Source of the DNA: Atrichornis clamosus
Taxonomy: Eukaryota; Chordata; Aves; Passeriformes; Menuridae
NCBI GenBank assembly: GCA_013400975.1
Contig: WBMZ01010917.1
Coordinates: 248,001-312,000, forward strand
Length of the DNA: 64,000 nt
Reading direction: 5' to 3'
In this document: positions 33,575 to 47,155 of the stretch, in pieces
Layout: the number at the start of each line of letters is the position of its first letter
Position numbering within the stretch: the first letter of the stretch is position 1
Position numbers and translations under genes: made by a program
Notes under the pieces: model-generated
Database searches by the model: none
What the model was told of the DNA's origin: nothing
The model's input: only the letters and a program-made list of their open reading frames with translations

Positions 33575-36500
33575 GGATGAAATGAATAATGCTTGAAATA
33601 TGCAATTAGTGGGACTATAATTGGACAGAAAAATCTGAACAATCTTTTTGAGAAAGGGGAGCTTCTATTTAGTTGATATTTTTTCTTTGCCTCCTACAAA
33701 TTTAAGTATTTCCTTGTAAGAAAATATGATATAATGCGAGGATTAATTAAACTGTTAACAACATTTATCACATTTATGTCCTTTACACAAGAGATCATTC
33801 TCTGAGTCGGGGGGGGCAAGGAATGTTTTATAACGAGTAATGAAAATATGGCAGTTTAGGGAATTAACATAGTGTAGTGGCTGACGCAAATGGGTTTTTT
33901 TCTATTTATAAGACTAAATATGTTCAGCTGTCAGAGCCTTGAGAGCTAAACATTGGGAATGATGGACCCCAAGTGCCAAGGCTATACAGAGGCAAGGAGA
34001 AGAGTTACTTGCTGAGGCAAACAAGAGATCTAAATGACATGGGAATTGTTCAATGCCTGATAAAGCTTCAATTTATGCGCCCCGTCCATAAAGTCTGCAA
34101 GTTTTTAAATGCAGGTGCAACATCTTAAGTGTATCTATCATATGTAGGTGTCTTTAGGGTTCTCTTTGGTGACTTAGACTTTTCTGGGATTCAGGTATGT
34201 TCTGAGTATTTGTGAGGGATGATGGAAGTATATTTAGACTGTTGGCATGAAAAATCATCTTCTCTGTTCAGTAGGTTTCTGGTGCTTCCCTGTTGTGTTG
34301 TCTGTGGGTCCAGGCTGATTTGGGTTAATAAAATGAGGGCATGGAAAATCACCAGTTGTGAATGATGCAATCATACATCTTTTGAACGAAATATACTGTC
34401 TTCATGCCCACTTGACCTCTGAAGCACCAGGAAAAAAACAACATATTCTTATTTGAAAATTGCCCTCTCTGGTTTTTTTGGCCATTGACAATGAGCTGTG
34501 TGAACCACAGCTCTCAGTTCCAAAGGTTACTAAGGCAAGTGGGTTTTGGTGGTGCCTTTTGATACTGCTGACACAATCTTACTCTTCTTGGTGGTAAAAT
34601 CCTGCATCATGATACTTTCAGATTTCAGCTTTGTTTGAGTTTCTTCCACAGTTTGTTCATGTTCATTCCAGAATCCTGTTTCAACATTTTGGGAGCCTCA
34701 AAGAAACTGATAATTCAAAGTGTGCAAAGGAACAGGAGATAAGTCCTCCTCCCTGACAGAAAAGTTACTGAAAGTTATGGAGGGTACAGAATAGAAGATA
34801 CCTGCTTAGTTTTCATTGTTTCTGAGATTTTGAGTTCTCTATGTGAGGCTGTGGGTCCTCCTGTAGAGGATTTTTTATATCTTTAGTCCTTCTTTTGTTC
34901 ACTGTTTTCATTTTTTGGTGAATTTATTCCTCTTCCTTGGAATGTTTGTGCTGTTTTTATTTTTAAAATGATGTTATGAATCTCTTTTTCCAATAGCATG
35001 TCCCTGTTCCCCAGGCTTTAGCTGGAGGTTTAGTTGCTAAAGAGACTGAAGTCAATGATTTGGCCACTAAATGCTCTTTCCAGATTTGTCCCTTGCCATT
35101 GCAATAAAACTGGCAGCATGTGCCTGGGTTTTTTAATTTTGTGGTTTGTTTTTTTTTCCCTTCTTTTTCTTTTCTTTAAATGAATTAATATTCCCAGCTG
35201 ACAAAACCCTCTAGCAAACCTGTGGCTAACCTGTGAGCCATGTTTATGCATATGAAATTATCTCATTCTGAAGATGTAATTAATGTATTCTGCTTCATGG
35301 GGTTAGGAATTAAGTCCTCGAGGTTTTATTTATTCTGTCACTTTAAAATTTAGCATTTAGAATCTCCTTTCAAAAGATTAGTGCAGTGTTGTTGACTAAA
35401 TGGTTCAGTACATCCTTTTTATATAACCCTTTTCCTGGGCTGGATTCCAGATTGTCTTGATTTCATATGTTTTATATCTCCTCAAGAGAGATTAATTCTA
35501 TGTTAATTACCATATTAGGGTCAGCTAAGTTAGCAGATATGATCTGTGATTTATATAACTTTAAAAGCACTTTACCTGATAATATTTTTGGATCCTGAAT
35601 ACTTTCAGGAAAAGGTTAATAGTAATTATTTTTAAAGACAAACATTTTCACATATTAATATAAAGATCCGAGCTTTAATAAATGGTTTTGTATTCTGTGG
35701 GACTTTATATGAGGGGGAGCTACCAATACTGATGAGAAAGGGGTTAGTATTAATTCTTCACTGAAGTTCAGTGACTACTACTGGCACACTTTATTTTGAT
35801 TTCAAACAGGTTACTGGAGAAATTAAGGGTTTTTAGAAGAAAAAACATTTAAACCTATGGAAATAATGAGAGATTTAGAAGCAGTCTACTCAGCTGAGTG
35901 ACTGTAATTCTGATTTTCCTGTTTTAGAGAGCACTGGAAAGCTTCCAGTCTCCACTTGTTCTATTGGCTGCAATGGGGAGAGTACCTAAGTGCACCTGTA
36001 GTCACCTAAATTCCTAAGTATGAATATGGGGCTGAATCCCACACAAAGAAGTTCTTTCAGTATCCTCCATCGTTGCGTGGTGTGTTTGGTAGTCAGCTCT
36101 TGTGCCTTGTGTCAATGTGATTGTTGAGTGTGTCCTCCACGTCCACTCTCAAAACCATTTTGTGGGCATTCCATGTAATCTTCATACCATGATGTGACCA
36201 ATAGTCATATCATCTCTGGATTTATATATACATCCTACTCTGTAAGGATCACCACAAACACAGTGCTGCGTGTGCACGTTCAGTTTAGGGTTTGGTTTGT
36301 TTTTGGGGGTTTTTTTGATAGGCTGGTAGATTTTTATAGCTGAAAACAATGGGAGTGGAGATTGTGACCCTTCTTTGAAACTACTGCTGCTCAAACTCAT
36401 TGTGTATTGTTCCAGAACCACTGGCCCTGGGGGAACCTGGCTTATTCATGAGGCACTTTCAGTTCCCTGCCTTTCAAAGTATAAAATTCTGCTCTTTGTC

Positions 36501-36619
36501 CCTTCATACCAGAGTTAGTTTGCATGGATATAAACCAGTGCAGAATGAAGCCATTCTACGCTGATCATTCTTTATTAAAATTTAACACATTTAACCTTTA
36601 AAATAGTATTTAACTCTTT
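33575..36619. other. noncoding interval, possible conserved elements
   Basis: No transposon is recognised. Two stretches, about 33600-33960 and 35265-35700, are AT-rich but complex, with homeobox-like cores (GGATTAATTAAAC, GTTAATTACC). They are candidates for conserved regulatory DNA only. A T-rich tract is at 35141-35177. Confidence 0.4.
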
Positions 36620-36669
36620 TATTTTGTTTGTTTGTTTTGGGTTTTTTTTGTTTGCTTGTTTGTTTTGTA
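36620..36669. repeat. (TTTG)n-rich tract
   Basis: Interrupted TTTG and G/T-rich repeats. Confidence 0.88.
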
Positions 36670-36857
36670 AAATCCCTTGCTGTTTGGCTGTGCTGTCAGA
36701 CAGAAGCTATTTAAAAATCTCAGTGGTTGCAAAAGTTAGCATGAAGATGATAAACTGACCAGATCCAAGCTGTTTCCCAAAGCAGCACTGCTGTGTGCAG
36801 TATTTTGTATATATTTCACAATGGGGAAATACAGCTTGCTGATGGTCTACAGCTTCC

Positions 36858-37178
36858 TCACAGGAGGATACAGAGGGGCAGGCACTGATCTCTTCTCTTT
36901 GGTGACCAGTGACAGGGCCCGAGGGAATGGCCTGAAGTTGTGTCAAGGGTTAGGCTGGATATGAGGAAAAGGTTCTTCACCCAGAGGGTGGCTGGGCACT
37001 GGAACAGGCTCCCCAGGGCAGTGGCCACAGCACAAAGCCTGACAGAGCTCAAGAAGCATTTGAACAATGCTCTCAGGCACAGGGTGGGATTCTTGAAGTT
37101 GTCCTGCGCAGGGCCAGGATTTGGACTCAATGATCCTTGTGGGTAACTTCCAACTCAGAATATTCTGTGATTCTATGA
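36858..37178 (+). mobile_element. CR1 LINE 3' fragment
   Basis: It starts AGAGGGGCAGGCACTGATCT and ends ATTCTGTGATTCTATGA. One frame still reads VRLDMRKRFFTQRVAGHWNR, the ORF2 C-terminal block. It is the same subfamily as 19018-19478 and 51625-52078 (GGACTCAATGATCCTTGTGG end). Confidence 0.95.
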
Positions 37179-39417
37179 AGGCTTAGAAAAGAGATAATAC
37201 TTGATCAAAGCATTGCAGATTTGGAAAGACTCCCTTCTTCCACCTGTAATCAGTGCTATGCAAAGAAAAAGTTTCAAAAGTATTCAAGCAGAGATTTCAG
37301 GTCTAGATAAAAAATCATGAGACTGCAGTAAGGATAAATGTGAGTTGGTAGTTATTTGCCAGGACCTTAAACTAGATTTCCACTTGCCAATTCCAAAGCT
37401 ATTTTGTCAAATATGAGCTAAAAAAGACCACTCATGGCGTGATGTAGGAATGGTTGGTGAACCTTTATGGAAACCAGTTCAATATCTCAAGCTGCTGAAG
37501 TACAATTTGCCTTGTGTGCTGGAGGAAGGAGACATTTGAAATAACATGAGAAAAACAGTATGTGAAGTAATTTGGTGGGATGTGAGCATTTAATTGTAGC
37601 TTTTGGGTTAAGTGAGTGGTATTGATTCTGTGGATTTGGGGTGGATTTGGTTTTGTTTTGACATAAAGGGAGTAAAAACACAAAGAAACTAAAAGTGTCT
37701 CAACACAGAAACAAATTCATATTTCTTGTACCACAAGGTTGTCCAGTGTTCATGGAATGATTCTTCCACCTTGAGATGGGAGCAGGGTGCCAGGATATTT
37801 TGTATTGAAGAGGTATCTATGCAGGAGTGAGACTGTGAAATAAAGTTTTGGAAAGCATAGAGGGAACACTGCAAGCACAGAATGGAAGTGTTGATCATCT
37901 TTGCTGTGGATCCAGCCAAGAGACAGAAAGATCCAAGAGCTAAGTAGATCAGGTAATTTCATTAAAATGTTTAGTGACCAGAACATTCACTGATGTTTAG
38001 TGGATAAAAATGATGCTTGTAGTGATTTGCTGTCTCTTGACCAGTTATCCTGGCTGAAGTGGATGAGGAAAACAGGCAGAATTCATAAGCAGAGGAAAAT
38101 TTTTATGTAGTTTCATTTGATAGGAAATGTGGCTGCTTAATCCTTGGAGCAGCTACCCCAAGCCATATGAAAAGCCACTCTATACTCGCAGGCGATGAAC
38201 AGACATTAATTTAATTTGTTCTCAGATGAATTATGAAAATGTGACATTTCTGTACATAAACCTTAGAAACTCCAAATTATACAGAACATTGAAATATGTA
38301 TCTTCAGAGACATCTGGCAACCAACCCCATGCATATACTTTATATCTTCTGTCCAAGAATATCTGAAACATTTTAGTCTTCAGTAACATCAGACAACCAC
38401 ATGACACCTTGGAGATCAGCTAATGATGATGAAAAACATAGTTTGTTAGACAGCTCTTCTGATCTGTTTGAACTCTATGGGATAAAAGCTCTTATGTGTG
38501 TAAGAGAGGAATTTTTTAGTGGAAAACCACATTGACCTTCTACAAGCAACAAAGGGCTGACATAAGTCTCACTGTTCTCTCTGTAAGATATATTTTCTTT
38601 TAGTGGTCTTTAATTCAAATGGTGACATGAATGCCTATTAACAGCAACTAAAATGAAACATTAAAAAAATTCCAAATTGGGGAAACTTCTCTGCAATTCT
38701 TGAATCACATTTGTGGGATTTACTCTTGTTTTAAACAATTATTGTAGAGAAAGGCAGAGAGGCTGTTGCTGACTAGGCTTGCTGCAGGAGCCCAGGCTGT
38801 AGTAGAGATGTACTTTTATTTCTAACTGATTTTGCTTCTGTAACTTGTTTTAACATCATTCGTTTCTGTCAGGGTCATTAAACTTGAGGGTGCCCTTTTA
38901 AGGGGTTGGATGTGAGCCACAATTTAAAAGGCTGCTCCTTCAGTGGCAAGTACCAAAGCTTGGTGAAGTGAGAGATGAGACAACAGCATGACAACTGGCT
39001 GGAGTTTGAAACATTTTCAGCAGAAATGACAAAAAATACATTCTTAAAACTGCAGGGTCTGCTTTTCAGTGTTGACATACATGTCATGTTTGTACAAGTG
39101 TTCATTCACCATCTCTCTCTGCTTCGGAGAAGCACTTGGGATATTTTCAGACACACTGTGCCTCAGCTGTGGAACAAAATCTTATTATTGTCACTCCTGT
39201 TGTGGGGATTGCTAGCCATGCTCATAAACAACAGGAATATGGTCTTCATAACATTTAGGTTTTGCCATTAGATAACATTATCAAAACAACAAGCATAGGA
39301 ATGATACAAAGAATTCTCCTGCACTCACATTTTAAAAATAAACATGTGTGTATAATTTTGTGCAGGTGGCTCTTTTTTGTGTGTGCATGTGTATTGGTAG
39401 GAATACTGTGTGAGAAT
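37179..39417. other. noncoding interval
   Basis: AT-rich unique-looking sequence. No repeat or exon is recognised. Confidence 0.5.
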
Positions 39418-39565
39418 TTGGGGATACCCCATCCCTGGGAGTGTTCAAGGCCAGGTTGGATGGGGCTTTGAGTAATGTGGTCTGGTGAAAGGTGTCCCTG
39501 CCCATGGCAGGGCATTGGAACCAGGTGAGTTTGAAGATCCCTTCCAAACCATTCTGTGATTCTAC
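39418..39565 (+). mobile_element. CR1 LINE 3' end
   Basis: CCATCCCTGGGAGTGTTCAA to CCATTCTGTGATTCTAC. The last roughly 150 bp of a plus-strand copy. Confidence 0.93.
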
Positions 39566-41370
39566 ATCTCTTCCTTTAGTCTGTGACAAATGTATCTTGA
39601 ATAAGTCTCATCCCCAGCCATAGCATTTCTTGTCTTCCCATGCCTGTGGTCTCTTGACCAAGGAAATCTTTAAATTCTAATATATCTTCACATCTTACTT
39701 GAAATCTTAAAATACCCAGCTATTCCCTCTCCCTCCTGAGGAATGAAGAAATAAACACTGTTTCCTATTAAAACATTTAGCCACCTTTTTGTAGTGACAA
39801 AATATTCTGGGCTGTTGACAGGCAGGCAGAGAGGAATGAAGACATGTCAACTTCACAAAGTACAGCATGTAGACACCTCCCATGTGCATTTCTTGGTATA
39901 TTAAAGTGTAATAATCCACTCACTCCACACAGCTGGAATTTTATGTGTTTCAAAATATAAGAACTTTATTTATTTTAGTGTGAAAATCCCTGGGAAGCAG
40001 GGGATGGGAGTTGCTTTTTTGCTTTCAGGTGTTCACTGGGTATGGAAAGATTAATAATTTAATTATGAATTTACCTAAAACTGAATTATTTTGGGTACTT
40101 CAAATTCAAAACAAGCTCCCTGGTGTTTCAGCTCCCATCTTTGCTGGTTACATGCCTGAATTCACATCATGATATTGTTATGCCAGGTTGATACTGTACC
40201 AAGTGCTGGGCTAAGCCTGGACTTCCTTTACTGAAGTCCTGATTGAAGCATCAAAAGTGGATGATTGGATTTGAGGTTGCTGGATCAGATGCAGTCCATG
40301 GCTGAATATTGATTTATCAGATACAAAATAAAGCACTGAAAAGGTGCATTATTTTGTATGTGATATTTCCATTATATTTTGTGGGTTTTCTTTTTCTTTT
40401 CTAACCCATCAAGCCTAGAGGTGGCATTTCCTTGGGATGGAGGGAGGATTTTAGCATGGGAAAAGGGGAAAATAACAACTGGTTCCTCCTCCTGTACAGA
40501 ATCCTGTTGACCCAGGTTGTGCCATATGTGCATAGGCCAATAAAGGACAGCCCCAAAAGTCAATTTTCACGTGTACCAGAGTCAAAAGAGGATGATATCT
40601 CTCATATCTTGTTCCTGCAGCTCAAACCAGGCAAATAATCACATTTCCTGTTGTCTGCTCTTCTGGCTTGTTGGTCTGAGGGTTTTAAAGTGGAAACTAG
40701 CAACTTTTCTGTCATTTAAAATATAATGTTCGTATGTAAGGGAAAAGTTGAAGGAACCTGAGTCAATTTTTCTAAAATCTTCATTTTTGGTGTGGCACCT
40801 TTGTTGTGTGATACCAGTTTGTCAAGGCTGGTTGTGCAGCCTTCTGCCTGTCTTGTCCTGGCACTGTTTCTGCCCTCTGAAATCATCCAACTTCCTGAGA
40901 ATATTTCTGCCATGCTGATAAGAAAAGTATAAAACTGCTATGGGGTGGAAGTCAAGAAGAGAAGAAAAAGAAATTTTTCAAAGTTTGATTCTGTAATGAC
41001 TATTTTCACATATCTTTTTAGTATTTTGGATTTCTAATTAGTGAAGTGTTTTCTTATTTTTGTCTTTCACGCAGCAATAGGAAAAAATAAAAAAAGACTT
41101 TAAAATTTGAATGCTTTTATTACAAACTCTCCAAAATTAACAATATTTTTCCCACACAAGATGCAGACTACAGAAATATTGGCTTTTCTTTCCTTTTTAA
41201 AGTTCTGTTGTTGTTGTTTTGTTTCCCATAAACCCAAATCTCATTACAACTTCAGATGGCAACTAAACAATAAAGAAATAACAATAACAGTAGACCCAGC
41301 ACCTCAGAACAAGGAAAGAGAAAGATGCTCCTACAGTCCTGTTTGTAGTCATACAAACATAGGTTATAGA
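39566..41370. other. noncoding interval
   Basis: AT-rich. No element is recognised apart from short T runs. Confidence 0.5.
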
Positions 41371-41545
41371 TCACAGAATTGTTAGGGTTGGAAGGGGCCT
41401 CTGGAAATCATCCAGGCCAATCCCCCTGCCAAGGAAGGGTCACCTGGAGCAGGTGACACAGGAGCTCATCCAGGTGGGTTCTGAATGTCTCCAGACAGGG
41501 AGACTCCATGAACTCCCTGCTCAGCCTGTGTCTATGTTCACAGAT
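41371..41545 (-). mobile_element. CR1 LINE 3' end
   Basis: ATCACAGAATTGTTAGGGTT, then GGAAGGGGCCTCTGGAAATC and a block with AGGAGCTCATCCAGGTGGG. This subfamily differs from most others here. Minus strand. Confidence 0.88.
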
Positions 41546-44500
41546 GGAGGAATCATCCACATGTTAGGTGGCACCTTGTGCCTTTTCAGTTTTTCCTTTA
41601 TACTTCTTCACTTTCCACTTTTAATAAAAGAAATAGATGTCTTTGTCCTCACTCTTTTCTAAACAGAAAAAAAAAAATCCCTTTTTAAGAAAATGTTGCG
41701 CATCTAGGGTGCAGTGTAAGTAATCTACTAAGAAGTTTTTATATCATAGATCATGACTACATTAAAAGAAGTGAGCCACATGATGTTTGCTTCATGCAAG
41801 AAAAGTCAATTTCAGCAACAACTTTGCTCTGCATTCTACAGCTCTCATCACTTTAACGTCCAGTGGTTAGTGTTGATAGGAGAGTACCAGTATGCTTAAA
41901 AATCCTGGGGGAATTTCTGCCTCCTGAAAATGCCACAGATGCTTTCAACTGAGGTAAATGAATAAATGTATTACTGTACAAATCTGAAGCTGCAGATGAT
42001 CTCCTTAGAGCAGTGTCAGAATGCATTGCTGAGTGATCTTGGCAGCTGGGGATACGTGCAACAAGTACATCTGCATCACAAAATTTCGAACATTTGCCAC
42101 GTGCAGGTACACGCTACTTGGAACGGGAATTTCTGCACCATCCTGTTCCTCTGCAGACACAGTAATCTTGTGTATGTTAGGGCTGATGTGATCCCACATT
42201 TGTTATGTAGGTAGTTAGATGCCTGTTAAAATGAACATCAATGCTTGTGCTGTGTTTTGAAAATCATATTTTCTTTCCTAAATGAGGCTAATGGTGATTT
42301 ACTGACTGCACTGAAACAGGTCATTGGTGGATTTGTTTAGACCAAATGCCAGTTCAACTGGCTAAATGGCTGTGAACTACTAATGGGAGACTTTTACAAC
42401 AAAATAGCTGCTATTGTTCCCTCAATTTAGGCTATGAAGCTAGACAAAAAATCCACTGAAACATTATTCTCTATTTCTCTACCATGACTGGTGCTGGCTA
42501 ACAGTTGTGTTGATGTCCTCTTAGCAACAGTGAATAGCTCCTAAAATTGCTTTATTGGTATTTCAGACTATTCCTGGCACAAAAATTATACAGAGGGATG
42601 GGAGCAAGTTCTGAATTGGTGGGTTCTTTCAAAAAAATAAAAGGATGTACTACAATATAATTTGTTTAATAGCTATTTGAAAAAGCAGATGTGCAGATAG
42701 CATATTGAGCTAAATTAGATATTGAAAGAGTGAGGCATTTGTGTGCTTGGTATTTCAGTACTAGGAGTCTTTCAGGCGGGCTGTATACAGGTGGTTTTCA
42801 GTAATTATTAGTTATTTAGATTATTAGTGACTTGCTGATGTTGAAGTACCAGAGTGCTTCATTTTAATACACTTTATCGTGTGGGTGTAGGGGCTGATTT
42901 CCAGGCTAGTTTGGCTTCCACAGATTGCAGTTAATGTGAGCTGCAGGTGTTCAGAAGCTCTTTAAAGGAGAGGTGAGCAAAGAGACTGTAGAAAAACCCT
43001 GCTTTGTCTGCAGTGCTCTTGCAGCTGCAGCCCCCAAGCCTCCCCTCACATTCCGAGTTAAGTAACATCAAAACTAAAGTGCCATTTTTCATGAGATTTT
43101 AGGAATTTTAAATTCTCTGTTCAGATGGTTTGATTGCTGGAGAAGTCTACCTGGCACAGAAATTAATCTCCCTTTTTCCAGAAGAGAGGTTTGCCAGGGC
43201 TGTAGAGGGCTTTAAGTTTTAGACTGGCTTTTTATTGATTTATTAAAATGGTTCTGTTTTGTATTTTAAAAATTAAACATTAATGACAGTGAAGTTGGAA
43301 ACAATGTGTCTTGCACCCTCTCCAAATTCTTAAGCCCCAGAAGAAGACAAATTTTTTCTAACTAATCAAGTTTTTAATTATTTGTACACATTGGAACATT
43401 TCCACTGGGCAGAAACTGGATGAACTATCCTAGCATTTCCCCCTGATTATAGGACTGGGAGGAAGACAAGCACAGGGCTCCCCGTTCTGGTTTGGAAAGA
43501 TGGAGGATATCAAGGTCAGCACTTTGCCTCTCAGGAATGACTTAGACACTGTGATAAGGAATGACATTGGTATAATTTCCTTCTTTGTTTGTTTGGTTTT
43601 GGGTTTTTTTGGGGTGGTTGTTTTTGTTTTCATTGTGTTATATATGAAATATAGCTCTTGCTTCTATTAAAACTGCCCTGGAGAATATATTAAAAAAATC
43701 ACCTAGTATTTTTAAAACATTGAGATATATTTTATATCTATTCCCATAGGCATTAAGAGAGGTAAAGGATAGGCTGTCAAGAAAAGCAACATTTTCATTT
43801 AAGTTGATCTTTATATTATCCAGGTAGGAAACTTACACCACCTTCCAGTCTTCCCATTCATCCCTCTTTAGACTCTCTTTATGTTCATCTCTTTCATAAC
43901 ACAAACGTGAGGGAGAATCCAGGAAAAAGGTATTGATCTTTCTGCTGCAAAGACCAGCCCAAGGATGTCAGCAGTGGAGAAAATAGTAAATTTACAATTA
44001 ACACATTTAATTTACGTTTTTATTCCAGAGATAATGCTTTCTTACAGTTTCAAAACAAAGTTCTGTCATGTAAGGAAAGGAAAGGTTCATTTTCATGTTT
44101 CACCTTCTCTCAATAGTTTTTAAATTAGACTCAAAATGTAAACACAGAAAGTGATAAAGTACGATGGAGAAGATTATTTCCAGGGCTGAAAAAGCCTGTC
44201 TATTAATTGATGCGCATATTTCTTCAGTGTATGAGCACAGGTATGGATTTAAGTTTGCAACCTTAACAGCCTTTTTCTGTAGTTTGACATGCCCCAATGA
44301 CATCTGGTCTTTCAGTCTCATTTCTTCTTCTCCTGCTCTTACCCCTAACTTTGCAATATGGCTGACACTGGCAATATGAGGCAAGGCACGAGAAGGATAC
44401 CTTGGCTGGTGTGTCTTCCAATCCATCACCTCGATACCTCAACCCCTGGATCCCCTAGGCCAAAGACCCCTGTGTTTGTTGTAACACCAGCCTACGGCGC

Positions 44501-45195
44501 TCATCTCCATCCTGGGCTCCTCTCATGGGCGCTGCTTTATTTCCCCTCCTGCTCCCAGGCCTGCAGGATGAGGAGCACAGAGAGGTTCAGGTGGGCCTGT
44601 ACCAGCTGTGAGCCTCGCAGTCGTGAGCAGCTCTGTGTAGGTGTTTGCCAGGGGCCTGCTGTGAAAGCTCAGAAAGCTGCAGAGCTTCCACCTACTTCTG
44701 TCTTGGTACAGTACTTACAGCCTGTCTTGCTTGTCTGATTGTGCTCAGGTTGTGTTTGTGACGTTGCGGAGTCCTGGGGTATGAGGAAAGGACATTGAGG
44801 AGGTGGACCTGCTAGCCCTTGTGTAACACTTGTTGATTTTTTTCTTACAGTTATGACTGATGAGTTATGCATTTCATTTTGCTCTGAAATATTCCTGCTC
44901 CTGAAGAAAGGGCCACAATAGTTCTGCTGTGGAATTTCTCCACGGTTGATGAGTTTCTCTAAAAGATTACATTTGTCTACATATGGCAACAAATATGGCA
45001 CTTCATGGTACCCTTTCCCCTTTTATTCTTCCTGTTCTAACAACACAGATGTGCAGTTTTAAATGCCCTGATTTATCGATGCCTCTTGGGAGAGGATCAT
45101 CCTTGTGCTGTAGATTTACACCCAGGCATCATGAGTAGATTTAGCTGTCTGTCAGCATCTCACAGCTGCAAAGGACTGCAAAGCTTCATCATATC
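41546..45195. other. noncoding interval
   Basis: Mostly AT-rich. A GC-richer patch at about 44390-44780 carries a 126-codon plus-strand frame (44358-44738) that I do not recognise. Inside it a 32-bp segment (44559-44590) sits between splice-like sites. I see no convincing gene. Confidence 0.45.
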
Positions 45196-45376
45196 ATTGA
45201 TAATTTGAGTTGGAAGGCACCTCTGGAGAACTGGTCCAACACCTGCCCAAAGCAGGGGGACCTTTGAAGATATTCTAGGTTTCACAGGGCCACGTCCTGT
45301 TGAGTTTTAAATATCTCTAGGGATGGAGATTCCATCACCTCTCTGGGCAAGTTCCCATAGTGAAAAATATTTCCCT
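45196..45376 (-). mobile_element. CR1 LINE 3' end, diverged
   Basis: ATCATTGATAATTTGAGTTGG, GGCACCTCTGGAGAACTGG and GGGATGGAGATTCCATCACC. An older minus-strand copy. Confidence 0.85.
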
Positions 45377-46150
45377 TACCACTGATCATAATTTTATTTG
45401 CTGAATTGTATGCCTATTGTAATTTAAACCAAATATTTTGGCTGATGTTGTCAACTTTTTCTCGTACATAAGGTGATTCTGTGCTATTTATGCAGAGTTT
45501 TTGGTGGGCAGAGAAAATTGTTGTAGAGAAGTTCCTTATTGCAGAAAAAGCGTCAGACCTTTGATGTCAAGGATTTAACCTGCTTTTTGTATAAATCCTG
45601 AGTGTTCTGATGGACATCTTAGTTAGACTAAAATTGTACTGGACCCATAGCTTGCAGCAGCAGGTGCAGGTCTTTGGATTTGCCCATGTCGATCAGGATA
45701 ACACAGACCACCCTGAGGAATCACTACAGCTGTTGAATGCTCAGTCCTACCAAGCCCATTTAATTCCTCATCTGTGACCCAAGAAAACCCAGTAAATTAG
45801 CTTGGGATGTTGATATTCAAATAGCCTATGATCAGAAATACTTAGATACGCAGAGAGGGAAACAAGAGAGAAATTACTCTGCAGAGCTGAGTAAGAAGAT
45901 GAGAATACTTTCCTGTGCATGGTTAAGATGGGAATTCTTTAGTGGATAAAGGTGGCTGGTTTTGAGGTCTCACTATAAATCTTGTACATTACATTACAAG
46001 TTTGGCCCTTCATATATGTAACTGAGCATAGGTCTATTGACTTCATCTCCAGGGCTTCAGGCTAGATGAGTGTTTCGTTCTTAGTTTATTTTCATTTTCA
46101 TGTAGTTCCCATCGTGCCATGACATCACAGTTACTGAGCAGGCAATAGAA
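45377..46150. other. noncoding interval
   Basis: No recognised element between a CR1 end and the LTR. Confidence 0.5.
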
Positions 46151-47155
46151 TGTTGTATTGGGTTTGTGTGGTAAGGTCTTGGTAGCAGGAGGGTACAGGG
46201 GTGTCTTCTGTGAGAAACTGCCAGAAGCTTCTTCCAAGTCTGACAGAGCCAATCTCTGGCAGCTCCAAAATGAACCCATTGTTGGCCAAGGCTGAGTCCA
46301 ACAGTGATGGTGGAAGTGCCCCTTAGATAATGTGTTTAAGAAGTGGGAAAAAACCCTGTGCAAGTGCAGGCAGAGAGAGAGGAGTGGCAATATGTGAGAG
46401 CAACAGCTCTGCAAACACCAAGGTCAGTGAAGGAGGGGCAGGAGGTGCTCCAAGCATCAGGGCAGAGATTCCCCTGCAGCCCATGGTGCAGCCCTTGGTG
46501 AGGCAGCTGTGCCCCTGCAGCCCATGGGGAAGGAGCAGAGATCCACCTGCAGCCCATGGGAGACCCCACTCTGGAGAGGGTGGACATGTCCAAAGGAGGC
46601 TGTTACCCCACGGAGAGCCTGTGCTGGAGCTGGTTTGCTGGCAGGACTTGTGTCCCTGTGCTGCAGCAGTTCATGAAGGATGTGGAAAGGAATGACATCA
46701 GAGAAAATGAAGGGCTGTGTCTGCTGGGAGGGACCCCATGCTGTAGCAGGGGAAGGGTGTGAGGAGTCCTCCCACTGAGGAGGAAGGAGAGGTCGAAACA
46801 ACCTGTGATGAACTGACCACAATCCCCATTCTTCTCCCTGCATCACTGAGGGGAAAGAAACAGAGAAATTGGAAGTGAAGTTGAACACAGCAAGAAAGAA
46901 AGGATGTGGCTTACGGTGTTTTCAGATTTAGGCTTTTTCTTATTATCCTACTCTGATTTGATTTGTAATCAATTAAATTTTTCCAAGTCACCTCTGTTTT
47001 GCCCGTGATGGTCACTGGTGAGTGATCTCTCTCTGTTTTTATCTCAGCCCGTGGGCCTTCAATCTTAATTTCTTCCTGCTCTGCCCTAGCCTAGGAGTGA
47101 AGTGATAGACTGGCTTTGATGTGCACCTGCATCCAGCCAAGGACAACCCACCAAA
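46151..47155 (+). mobile_element. solo LTR of an endogenous retrovirus
   Basis: A roughly 1.0-kb element starts TGTTGTATTGGGTTTGTGTG and ends AACCCACCA (47153), with no retroviral internal region on either side, so it is a solo LTR. Features in order on the plus strand: a TATA-like TGTTTAAG at about 46332-46339; three copies of CCTGCAGCCCATGG (see separate entry); a GC-rich middle with GGAGCTGGTTTGCTGG; and an A/T-rich end. A canonical AATAAA is not seen near the 3' part, where AATCAA sits at 46967-46972. The pentamer AATGT lies at 46149-46153 and again at 47156-47160, a possible target-site duplication if the edges are moved by a few bases. I recognise the family as widespread in birds but do not assign a name. 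Small frames inside are not viral genes. Confidence 0.85.
46471..46560 (+). repeat. three internal CCTGCAGCCCATGG repeats in the LTR
   Basis: Copies lie at about 46473-46486, 46514-46527 and 46546-46559, roughly 32-41 bp apart, each followed by variable sequence. They are decayed tandem units typical of the variable middle of this LTR type. Confidence 0.9.

Noticed and set aside
44559..44590. 32-bp microexon-like segment with splice-like edges
   Set aside because: Too short to judge, and the CAG|GTGGGC donor is ordinary. No second line of evidence.
44358..44738. 126-codon plus-strand frame in a GC-richer patch
   Set aside because: Unfamiliar peptide with no CpG island or donor at a sensible place. 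A frame closed by a minus-strand frame of similar length nearby argues for chance.
44838..44920. Strong acceptor-like TTTTTTTCTTACAG followed by a 22-codon frame
   Set aside because: Closes quickly and has no polyadenylation signal or donor nearby.
46330..46888. Frames of 120-143 codons on both strands
   Set aside because: They lie within the LTR, which does not encode a protein here.
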